In this document: positions 1-6,592 of the stretch, piece by piece
Layout: every line of letters starts with the position of its first letter
Position numbering within the stretch: position 1 is the first letter of the stretch
From: Lentisphaerota bacterium
GTDB lineage: Bacteria; Verrucomicrobiota; Kiritimatiellia; RFP12; UBA1067
Assembly (NCBI GenBank): GCA_022839525.1
Contig: JALHET010000066.1
Coordinates: 1-8,910, forward strand
Length of the DNA: 8,910 nt
Direction of reading: 5' to 3'
Position numbers and translations under genes: made by a program
The notes under the pieces: generated by a model
Seen by the model: the letters and a program-made list of their open reading frames with translations, nothing else
Told to the model about the DNA's origin: nothing
Database searches by the model: none

Positions 1-1049
1 AGGTGGTCGAGCCGCTCGCCCCGGCGCTCATGCAGGTGCCTGACCGCCCGGCCGACGTGGCGTTTCTGGAGAGTTTCGCGTCGCAGATGTTTGCGAGGCG
101 CGGCACGTACGGGTGGGGGACCACTTGGGCAGGCGACGCGTATCAGATGCTGATGTGGGCGCGTCTCCAGCCGGAGATCGTCTATGACGAGACGGTGGTG
201 CAGCGGGGGCTCGACGGTTTCCGCGTGCTGGTGATGATGGACTGCGACGTGCTGACCGCGTCCGTGGCGGCAAAGGTGCAGGCTTTCCAGAAGGGCGGCG
301 GCATTATCGTCGGCGACGAGCGTCTCTGCCCGGCAATCAAAGCCGACGTCGTGATCCAAAGCTACACGCGCACGCGCAAGGCCGCCGAGGACCGTGCGGC
401 GCTGGTCGCCAAGGCTGGGGAGCTCCGCAAGGCGCTTGAGGGGCGTTACCGCCCGTACAGCGATTCGACGACGCCGGATGTTGTGACGCGCTGCCGGACG
501 TATGGCGGTACCGACTACCTTTTTGCGGTCAACGACCTGCGCGAGTTCGGCGACTATGTGGGACAGCACGGGCTGGTGATGGAGAACGGCCTGCCTTCGG
601 AGGCGACGCTCTCGCTGGGCCGCAAGCGCGGGCACGTTTACGATCTGGTGGCGGGGCGCGAGGTGGAGACGGACACCCGCAGGGGGCGGCTGCAGATTCC
701 GCGCGCCTTCGGCCCGTGCGAAGGGGGCGTGCTGATGGTCACGGCCGAGGAGATTGACGGCGTCAAGATTGAGGCGCCCGCCGTTGCGAAACGCGGGGAG
801 CCGGCCGCGTGCGCGATTTCCGTTGTCGACGACGACGGGCGCCCGCTTGATGCGGTTGTGCCGGTGCGCGTGGAGATCCGTGACCCGTCCGGCTGCGAAG
901 CCGAGTGGAGCGGCTATTACGGTGCGAAGGGCGGGACGCTGCCGCTTAAGCTTGATCTGGCGTCGAACGACCGCCCCGGCCTCTGGCAGATCCATGCCAA
1001 GGAACTCGCGTCCGGCCGTGAGGCGAGTTTCTATTTCCGCGTCAACTGA
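1..1049 (+). CDS. Glycoside-hydrolase-like protein, C-terminal part (5' truncated)
   Basis: The frame is open from the window edge to a TGA at 1047-1049, so this is the C-terminal end (about 348 residues) of a longer protein. The GTG at position 3 is probably an internal valine. Residues are counted from it. Residues ~15-115 look like the Rossmann-type, glutamine-amidotransferase-like domain (beta-galactosidase trimerisation type) found after the catalytic barrel of some glycoside hydrolases: a predicted strand, RVLVMMDCDVL (74-84), then a helix and KGGGIIVGDE (97-106). Residues ~160-250 look like an all-beta domain (TDYLFAVND, GRKRGHVYDLVAGREV). Residues ~255-348 resemble an Ig-like or macroglobulin-like module ending YFRVN. 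No catalytic domain lies in the window, so substrate and glycosidase activity cannot be stated. It converges with recN across a 26-base gap with no obvious terminator. Coding status is near certain; the family call is moderate. Confidence 0.72.
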   Translation, partial: VVEPLAPALMQVPDRPADVAFLESFASQMFARRGTYGWGTTWAGDAYQMLMWARLQPEIVYDETVVQRGLDGFRVLVMMDCDVLTASVAAKVQAFQKGGGIIVGDERLCPAIKADVVIQSYTRTRKAAEDRAALVAKAGELRKALEGRYRPYSDSTTPDVVTRCRTYGGTDYLFAVNDLREFGDYVGQHGLVMENGLPSEATLSLGRKRGHVYDLVAGREVETDTRRGRLQIPRAFGPCEGGVLMVTAEEIDGVKIEAPAVAKRGEPAACAISVVDDDGRPLDAVVPVRVEIRDPSGCEAEWSGYYGAKGGTLPLKLDLASNDRPGLWQIHAKELASGREASFYFRVN

Positions 1050-1075
1050 CAAGCGGGCGTGCGAGAGGCGTGTGG

Positions 1076-2740
1076 TCAGCGGGCGGACGCAAGCAGTTCG
1101 CGGGCATGGCTCTCGATCACGCTCGTGAGCCCTTTGCCGCCCAACATGCGGGCGATCTCATCGACGCGCTGCGCGTCGCCGAGCGCTTCGATGCGCATTT
1201 TGGTGCGGCCTTTGACCACCTCCTTCGACACCACGAAGTGCTGTTGGCCGTAGACGGCGGACTGCGGCAGGTGGGTGATGGAGATGACCTGGTGGTTTTC
1301 CGCCACCTTGCGCAATTTCTGTCCGACCGTCCGGCCCACCTCGCCTCCGATGTTGGCGTCGAGTTCGTCGAACACCAGTACGGGGATACTGTCATGTGCC
1401 GCGAGCACGGTCTTGACCGCCAGCATGACCCGCGCGATTTCGCCGCTGGAGGCGATGGTTTTGAGCGGGCGCTTCGGCTCTCCGGGGTTGGGCGCGAAAT
1501 CGAACGAGACCTCGTCTGCGCCGTGTGGGCCGGGCGGGCAGTCCGCGAGGCCGATGAAGAAACCGGCTTTAAGGAAGCCGAGGTCATGCAATTCGGAGGT
1601 GATGGCGCGTGCCAGTTTACCGGCCGCTTTCGCGCGGCTTTTGGAAAGGGCCGCCGCTTTTTCGGCCAGGCTCCCGTTGGCGGCGGCGATTTCCGTTTGC
1701 AGGCGCGCGGCCTGCTCGGTCCGTGTGGCGAGGTCGTGCAGCCGCGTCTGGTGTTTTTTCAGGGTGGCAAGGACTTCGCCGACGGTGGAGCCGTACTTGC
1801 GTTTGAGCCGCTGCACCAGCGCCATGCGCTCTTCGAGTTGCTGGAAACGCGCGGGGTCGGCATCGATCCGGCTCAGGCGGTCATTGATGGCGCGGCCAAG
1901 TTCCTGAAGTTGCACGGCTGCCTCCTGCACCCCGGCTTTCCATTCAGCGGCGGCGGGAAGGATGCGCGCGAGTTCGGCAAGTTGGGACTGGATGTTGACG
2001 AGCAAGTCAAAGGCGGAGGTGTCGCCGTCGGTGAGCGCGCCGGTGACGGCGGAGCCGAGCGACAGGATCTGCTCGGCATTGGCGGCTTGGGCGTGCTGTT
2101 CGATCAACTCCGACTCATCGGCTTCCGTGAGCCCGGCGCGGGAGATCTCGTCAACAGTGAACTGAAGGCGGTCGATTTCTGCGGCGATGTCGTCGGCGTC
2201 GCCCTGAAGCTCCCTGAGACGGGATTCGAGCGCTTTGAGCGTCTGCCAGGAAGCGGCGTACTCGCCTAACTGCGGGGCGCAGTGGCCGTAGGCGTCGAGA
2301 ATATCGCGCTGGAAATCGGGGTCGAGCAGGGACTGGTGGTCGTAGGGGCCGTGGATGTCAACCAGCAGGCTTCCGAGTTTGCGCAGGGTCTGGGCGGTGG
2401 CGGGGGCGTCATTGACGAGGCAGCGCCCCGCGCCGGTTACAGCGACCGAGCGGCGCACCAGCAGGTTGCCCTCTTCGCAGGGCGGCAGCCCGCCCGCGTC
2501 GAGCAGCGCGTCGACGGCACGGGTGTCGGAGAGGCTGAACGAGGCCTCGACCCACGCCTCGGCGGCGCCTTCGCGGATGGCCGACTTGTCGGCGCGCCCG
2601 CCGAGCACCAGGCCGAGCGCGCCCATGAGTATGGATTTTCCCGCGCCGGTCTCGCCGGTGATGATGTTGAGGCCGGGGCCGAACGCGGCGGAGGCCTCTT
2701 CGGCGATGGCGAGATTGCGGACTGACAGGTGTTGGAGCAT
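1076..2740 (-). CDS. recN: DNA repair protein RecN (SMC-like ATPase)
   Basis: 554 residues, the usual RecN length. RecN is a cytoplasmic SMC-like ATPase that acts early in recombinational repair of double-strand breaks. Visible elements are an N-terminal strand block (LQHLSVRNLAIAEE), Walker A GETGAGKS at residues 29-36, a central helical region (~160-380) rich in Ala, Leu, Glu and Gln that fits the coiled coil, an ABC signature ASSGEIARVMLAVK near 430-443, Walker B VLVFDELDANIGG from 454 (D458, E459) and an ITHLPQ H-loop with H490. The signature reads SSGE where many RecN proteins have SGGE. The ATG at 2740 gives the canonical N-terminus, but the bases before it are C-rich with no Shine-Dalgarno. 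It lies 39 bases after the acyltransferase stop, so it is probably last in the operon. I see no LexA-like box. Identification is very secure. Confidence 0.97.
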   Translation of the reverse strand: MLQHLSVRNLAIAEEASAAFGPGLNIITGETGAGKSILMGALGLVLGGRADKSAIREGAAEAWVEASFSLSDTRAVDALLDAGGLPPCEEGNLLVRRSVAVTGAGRCLVNDAPATAQTLRKLGSLLVDIHGPYDHQSLLDPDFQRDILDAYGHCAPQLGEYAASWQTLKALESRLRELQGDADDIAAEIDRLQFTVDEISRAGLTEADESELIEQHAQAANAEQILSLGSAVTGALTDGDTSAFDLLVNIQSQLAELARILPAAAEWKAGVQEAAVQLQELGRAINDRLSRIDADPARFQQLEERMALVQRLKRKYGSTVGEVLATLKKHQTRLHDLATRTEQAARLQTEIAAANGSLAEKAAALSKSRAKAAGKLARAITSELHDLGFLKAGFFIGLADCPPGPHGADEVSFDFAPNPGEPKRPLKTIASSGEIARVMLAVKTVLAAHDSIPVLVFDELDANIGGEVGRTVGQKLRKVAENHQVISITHLPQSAVYGQQHFVVSKEVVKGRTKMRIEALGDAQRVDEIARMLGGKGLTSVIESHARELLASAR

Positions 2741-2779
2741 GGGGGCTGTGCGGGCGGTTGGAGGGTGCCGGGTTACCCG

Positions 2780-4642
2780 TTAGGGGTTGCCGGTTGCGGT
2801 CTGCGGGGGCGGATCGGCCGCTTCGGTGATCCCGTGGTATTTAAAGTAGGCCTCCGCGACCTCGTTGCCCATGTAACGGCGCAAGGTTTTGGGGCTGGAT
2901 TGGGAGAGGTCGACCATAATGAGGCCGTCTACGACGGAGCTGAACTCGGGGTCGACGTTGAAAGAAAGCAGCTTGCCGCTCAGCCTGAGGTACTGGCGCA
3001 ACAGCACGGGGATGTCCTTGCCGTCGGGCTCGATCTCCGCGACATAACCGGCCACCTGGTCGATGTCGTTGAGATATTCCATGTACTCTTTGAGGCACCA
3101 CTCCGAACGCTTGGGCGGCTTGGGCGGGAATTTGGGCTTGACCAGGTAGGACAGGTTGTCCGCCATGCAGGTCTGGCGCATGGAGGCGAGGATCATGCAG
3201 CGCGAGGCCTCGCGGTATTCGTTGGTGATACTGACCGGGCCGAAGAGCACGCGGTAGTGCGGGTTGCGGCCGATGAAGGCGGAGATGCCGCGCCAGAGCA
3301 GGAAGAGCGAGGTGTAGGCTTTCTGATATTCCGCCCGGATAAAGGAACGCCCCATCTCGATGGCGGGCGGGATTTCCTTCATCAGCCGCTCGTCGAACTT
3401 GAAGAGCGTGCGCGTGTAAAGGCCGTGGACGCCCCGGTCGGACAGGATGCTGTCCGTCAGTCCGAGCCGGTAGGAGCCGACGATCTCCTGCCGAGCCGTG
3501 TTCCACATGAAAAGGTGGTTGTAGTATTCGTCGAAGGCGTCGAGGTCGATCGCGTTGCCCGTGCCTTCGCCCACGGCGCGGAAGGTGGTTTCGCGAAGGC
3601 GCCCGATCTCGCGCAGGCAGGAGGGTATTTGACGGGCCGTGGCGATGTAGACCGCAAAGTCGCCGGCGGCGATCAGTTTGCAGTCGTCCGGCAACCGGCT
3701 GATTTCGCGGGTCAGGGTTTCGGCGGGCACCGGCGCGATGATGGGGTCGGGCGGCATCATCGGCGGATTCAGGGAAATGAAGCGCCGCGTGCGGTGCGTC
3801 TCGCGCTCGGCCAACAGGTAGGAGCGGAAGCGCATGTACCTGATGAGCTGCACGTCGTCCATGGAGAACGGCTCCAGGGCTTTGGTCGTGAGCGGCGTGC
3901 CGATGCGCACCGTCAGGACGCGCCCTTTTTTGTTGACGATCTGGCGTGGCAGGAGCGAAGTGCGGAAGCGCGGGTGGAGGAAGCCGACCAGATTGAAAAA
4001 GACGCTGTTGCGGCCGGGGAAGAACATCGGCACGACCGTCGCGTTGGTTTTGCGCACCAGCGCGGCGATGCTGGCGCTCCACGCGGGGTCGCGCACGCGC
4101 AGCGTGCGGCGGTCGAAACTGGAGACCTCGCCCGAGGGGAAGACGATCAGCAGGTGGCCGTCCTTGAGCCAGGTCAGGCTTTCCTTGATGGGCTTCAGAT
4201 TGGCCTTGGCCGAGTTTTTCGAGGCGAAGGGGTCGACGAAAATAAAGTCGCTGAGCATTTCTGGGATCGCGCTCAACAGGTAGTTGGCCATCGCCTTCAC
4301 GTCGGGCCGGATGCGGCGCAGCAGCGAAAGCAGGATGACGCCCTCGATGCCGCCGAAAGGATGGTTGGCCACCACCACCACCGGCCCCTCTTTGGGCACG
4401 CGGGCAAGATCCTCTTCCGCGAAGTTGGCGCGGACGCCCACCGCCTGCAGGACGCGGTCACAGAAGGGGATATCCCGCGGCATTTTCCATGCGCGGGCAT
4501 AGACGGTGTCTGCCGCACGCAGGCCGCTGACGCTTTCGACCGGGCGTTTGACAAGGCGCGCGAGAAAACGCAACACCCGGGTGTGGATTTTGTGTATGGG
4601 AAGTTCGAAAATCCGCGGAGCCTCGGTCTGTTTAGGTTCCAT
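2780..4642 (-). CDS. Two-domain acyltransferase, PlsC-like + OlsB/GNAT-like (OlsF-type aminolipid synthase candidate)
   Basis: 620 residues from the ATG at 4642, which has GGAGG 6 bases upstream. An open extension to 4960 is only an overlap with the ligase gene. Residues ~65-275 are a PlsC-type glycerolipid acyltransferase: VVVVANHPFGGIEG with H94, FPSGEVSSF at 168-176 as the FPxG block, and VVPMFFPGRNSVFF at 203-216. Residues ~320-520 match the OlsB/hemolysin-like N-acyltransferase (GNAT) family: ETTFRAVGEGTGNAIDLDAFDEYY from 351 (quoted in part: RAVGEGTG, DEYYNHL), EIVGSYRLG (386-394) and EMGRSFIRAEYQ (429-440). This order is known from OlsF, a bifunctional ornithine-lipid synthase that N-acylates ornithine and then O-acylates the product at the inner membrane. 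Glycine or other aminolipids are equally possible products. The expected HX4D aspartate position is Ile99, followed by Glu100. It overlaps the ligase gene by 11 bases, consistent with translational coupling. Confidence 0.85.
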   Translation of the reverse strand: MEPKQTEAPRIFELPIHKIHTRVLRFLARLVKRPVESVSGLRAADTVYARAWKMPRDIPFCDRVLQAVGVRANFAEEDLARVPKEGPVVVVANHPFGGIEGVILLSLLRRIRPDVKAMANYLLSAIPEMLSDFIFVDPFASKNSAKANLKPIKESLTWLKDGHLLIVFPSGEVSSFDRRTLRVRDPAWSASIAALVRKTNATVVPMFFPGRNSVFFNLVGFLHPRFRTSLLPRQIVNKKGRVLTVRIGTPLTTKALEPFSMDDVQLIRYMRFRSYLLAERETHRTRRFISLNPPMMPPDPIIAPVPAETLTREISRLPDDCKLIAAGDFAVYIATARQIPSCLREIGRLRETTFRAVGEGTGNAIDLDAFDEYYNHLFMWNTARQEIVGSYRLGLTDSILSDRGVHGLYTRTLFKFDERLMKEIPPAIEMGRSFIRAEYQKAYTSLFLLWRGISAFIGRNPHYRVLFGPVSITNEYREASRCMILASMRQTCMADNLSYLVKPKFPPKPPKRSEWCLKEYMEYLNDIDQVAGYVAEIEPDGKDIPVLLRQYLRLSGKLLSFNVDPEFSSVVDGLIMVDLSQSSPKTLRRYMGNEVAEAYFKYHGITEAADPPPQTATGNP

Positions 4643-5846
4643 CGTCAGCCTCCGGTTGTGCGAGATGATGTGCGAGCGCGAGCGTGAAAACAAGGGGCAG
4701 GCCGATACCCCGCACCAGCAGCGGGTGCCACACAGCGGTGATCGCAAAGGCGCAGAGCGAGCCGCAGACGCCGAGGGCAAGTGCGGAGCGGCTCCGGTAG
4801 GCGGCGATCCCCGCGCGGCCCGCGGCGGTGGCGAGCATGGCCAGAAAGGCGGCCAGCGCGGGCAGTCCGGCCGATGCGGCGAGCACAAGATAGAGGTTCT
4901 GGATATCCGGCTCGGAAGGGCCGGTCTTGCGGGGGATGTTGTCGTAATACTGGCCGACATGCTTCTGGTAATTGCCGAGCCCGACGCCCAGCCACGGGTG
5001 GGTGAGCGTCATGCTGTACGCGGCCTGCCAGTCGGGGTAACGGCGGTTGACGGTGCCGTTGCCGTCGTACAGGGCAAGCGATTGGAAATGGGCTAAATCG
5101 TTTTCACGCGGCAGGCGCTTCAACACAGCGGTCTGCCACACGAGCAGGGCGGCGGCGACCGGGATGAAAAGCGCGGGGCCGCGCGTGGCGGCCGTGCAGA
5201 CAATGACCCCCGCGACCGCCAGATAAGAGGCTCCCGACAGGTTGACCGTCAGCCCCGCCAGCAGCAGCAGGGTCAACGCCGCTTTAAGCAGGACGTTGCG
5301 GATCCCGAGCACGCCGGCAAAGACAAGGGGTAGCGCGAGCGCGAGGTACCCGCCCAGCACGTTCCGGTTGCCGAAGGTGCCCCGCACGGAGAGCGGGTCG
5401 GTGTCCGGAGCGAAGTAATGGATCAGTGCGAGGCCGAGAATGAGCGCGGTCACGCTGGCGGAAAGGATCATCGACTGCCGCTCCGCGAGGGTGTCGCCGC
5501 GCAGGAACGCTTCGAAAAGCAGGGCGCCGACGAGGAAGTATTCGGTGTATTGGACAAGATCTTTGAGCGCGGTGGCTTTGTCGGGCGCGGTCAGCGCCGA
5601 GAGGGCGGCGAACGCGACGAAAAGCGCCTGCGTCCAGTGCGGCAGCCGCAGGCGGCGCCAGTCGCGGGAAAGCAGCAGGTCGAGGAACCAGAAGGCGGCG
5701 GTCAGGGCGAGGGTCAGGTCGGCGGGCGAGAGGTGGAGCTTGGGCCGCGGTTGGAACGACCATTGGGTCGGCGCGATGCAGAGTGTCGCCAGGACGCCCC
5801 AGCGGAACGCGGTTTGCAGGAAGGTGTGGAGGCGCTGTCCGGTCAT
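4632..5846 (-). CDS. O-antigen ligase family (Wzy_C/WaaL-like) membrane protein
   Basis: 404 residues, strongly hydrophobic, with roughly ten predicted membrane segments (for example ~43-60, 72-86, 100-115, 127-144, 165-182, 187-203, 222-241, 319-340, 354-373, 378-394). A hydrophilic, presumably periplasmic loop (~242-318) lies near the C-terminal side, as in WaaL and Wzy-type proteins. Family-like motifs are RGTFGNRNVLGGYLALALPL from 155, and R268/R269 with W273 ahead of HPWLGVGLGNYQ (283-294). Known relatives join or polymerise undecaprenyl-linked glycans onto lipid A core or protein. The HN(x)YL motif normally ending the loop reads QNLYL here (Q316), so the usual histidine is missing. The start codon overlaps the previous gene's stop as ATGA. 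The 3' end overlaps the acyltransferase start. Membrane protein and family are likely; the precise acceptor is unknown. Confidence 0.82.
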   Translation of the reverse strand: MTGQRLHTFLQTAFRWGVLATLCIAPTQWSFQPRPKLHLSPADLTLALTAAFWFLDLLLSRDWRRLRLPHWTQALFVAFAALSALTAPDKATALKDLVQYTEYFLVGALLFEAFLRGDTLAERQSMILSASVTALILGLALIHYFAPDTDPLSVRGTFGNRNVLGGYLALALPLVFAGVLGIRNVLLKAALTLLLLAGLTVNLSGASYLAVAGVIVCTAATRGPALFIPVAAALLVWQTAVLKRLPRENDLAHFQSLALYDGNGTVNRRYPDWQAAYSMTLTHPWLGVGLGNYQKHVGQYYDNIPRKTGPSEPDIQNLYLVLAASAGLPALAAFLAMLATAAGRAGIAAYRSRSALALGVCGSLCAFAITAVWHPLLVRGIGLPLVFTLALAHHLAQPEADDGT

Positions 5847-6379
5847 GGACGTGTTCCCGGGGTTTCAATGTCGACCGGGACAAAGCGCTTGTCGGCGCTG
5901 AGCAGGATCTGGTCGAGCCGCACGCCGTCTTCCCGGTTGTGGAACGTGAGGGTGTGCCGGCCTTTGGTGAGTTTGATGGGGGCGACAGTGCGCGAAACCG
6001 GGTATTTCACCCAGTGCCAGGATTTATAGGTGGCATCCTCGCCGAAGAGGAAAGCGGGCTGGTCGTCGACCGTCACGGTGAACGAGTTGCTGCATTCCCC
6101 CTCCCACCACACGCGGCACCAGAGCGTGAACGCGCCGTCCGCGGGGACGTCGAAGGTAAAAGCCGCCTTGCCCGCCTCCAGCTTTGGAGGGTTGCCGGCG
6201 CCCTCGGGGATTTCGAGATACGCGCCCGAGGCGCCGGCGATGCCGTTCGAGACGACGGCCATCGGGGCTTCGATGTGTCCGGACGACTCAGCCTCGAAAC
6301 AGATCTTAACGCCGGCGGCACGCACGTTAAAGACCGTCACGGACAGGCTGATTGTCAACAGGCGGTAGAAACCATTCAT
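5843..6379 (-). CDS. Secreted single-domain carbohydrate-binding-like protein (CBM6/CBM35-type fold)
   Basis: 178 residues. Residues 1-21 form a short signal peptide (YRLLTISLSVTVFNVRA), with probable cleavage after the VRA motif. The rest, ~24-165, looks like one beta-sandwich of the CBM6/CBM35 or related type. It opens with CFEAESSGHI, contains a buried aromatic strand FTLWCRVWWEG (84-94), TVTVDDQPAF (101-110) and HTLTFHNREDGVRLDQILLS (142-161), the last being the typical closing strand pair of such domains. No catalytic domain is attached. It is the first gene of the minus-strand operon and its TGA overlaps the ligase ATG by 4 bases. No Shine-Dalgarno precedes the ATG, and a promoter lies directly in front of it. 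The role may be periplasmic or surface glycan binding, but the ligand is unknown. Export and fold are likely; function is inference. Confidence 0.78.
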   Translation of the reverse strand: MNGFYRLLTISLSVTVFNVRAAGVKICFEAESSGHIEAPMAVVSNGIAGASGAYLEIPEGAGNPPKLEAGKAAFTFDVPADGAFTLWCRVWWEGECSNSFTVTVDDQPAFLFGEDATYKSWHWVKYPVSRTVAPIKLTKGRHTLTFHNREDGVRLDQILLSADKRFVPVDIETPGTRP

Positions 6380-6385
6380 GCCGGT

Positions 6386-6414
6386 ATTATACGGTTTACA
6401 GTGCGGATCGGCAA
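6386..6414 (-). promoter_or_regulatory. Sigma70-type promoter of the envelope operon, leaderless
   Basis: On the minus strand, TTGCCG (6414-6409), a 17-base spacer and a perfect TATAAT (6391-6386) precede the ATG at 6379 by only 6 bases (ACCGGC). Transcription would normally start about 7 bases after the -10, that is at the A of the ATG. With no Shine-Dalgarno, this suggests a leaderless mRNA. The next in-frame Met is residue 40, inside the folded domain, so a later start is unlikely. Confidence 0.75.
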
Positions 6415-6466
6415 TAAGAAGGGGAACGCCATTTTTGGGCGATTGACCTTGGGCTGGCGAATCGGC

Positions 6467-6495
6467 TTTTAAGGGGGAGGGCGGTTTGCTACACT
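6467..6495 (+). promoter_or_regulatory. Candidate extended -10 promoter of uxaE
   Basis: TGCTACACT (6487-6495) is an extended -10 (TGn + TACACT) with a weak TTTTAA at 6467-6472 at 17-base spacing. Transcription would start near 6502, leaving a leader of about 90 bases. A 7-base inverted repeat, GGGGGAG (6473-6479) and CTCCCCC (6494-6500), brackets the element and could be an operator. An alternative TTGACC at 6443-6448 has no good -10 partner. Confidence 0.45.
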
Positions 6496-6526
6496 CCCCC
6501 CGAAATCTCCGGACTTGTCAACGGGT

Positions 6527-6578
6527 GGGCACGGAAGCCGGTTGTCTTTTTTGGCTTGCCCGTCTTTGGGTTCGGGCA
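6527..6578 (+). promoter_or_regulatory. uxaE leader with two mutually exclusive hairpins
   Basis: Hairpin 1 pairs GGGCA (6527-6531) and AGCC (6536-6539) with GGCT (6553-6556) and TGCCC (6557-6561), leaving a 4-base bulge and a loop containing a run of six T. Hairpin 2 pairs TGCCCG (6557-6562) with CGGGCA (6573-6578), using the same strand. Hairpin 2 ends 8 bases before the AAGG at 6586-6589. Regulatory function is inference; in GC-rich DNA such pairings can arise by chance. Confidence 0.3.
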
Positions 6579-6592
6579 TGGGGTTAAGGCGC

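Noticed and set aside
1050..1075. Terminator between the converging first gene and recN
   Set aside because: No stem with a T-run is visible in the 26-base gap.
1070..2269. 399-codon plus-strand frame opposite recN
   Set aside because: The minus strand encodes RecN with intact Walker motifs across the same bases.
2729..4687. 652-codon open frame on the plus strand opposite the acyltransferase gene
   Set aside because: It is a GC-bias shadow with no recognisable domain, while the opposite strand encodes clear PlsC-like and GNAT-like motifs.
4643..4960. N-terminal extension of the acyltransferase frame by 106 residues
   Set aside because: It lies wholly inside the ligase gene, is rich in Ser, Pro and Arg, and a good GGAGG precedes the ATG at 4642.
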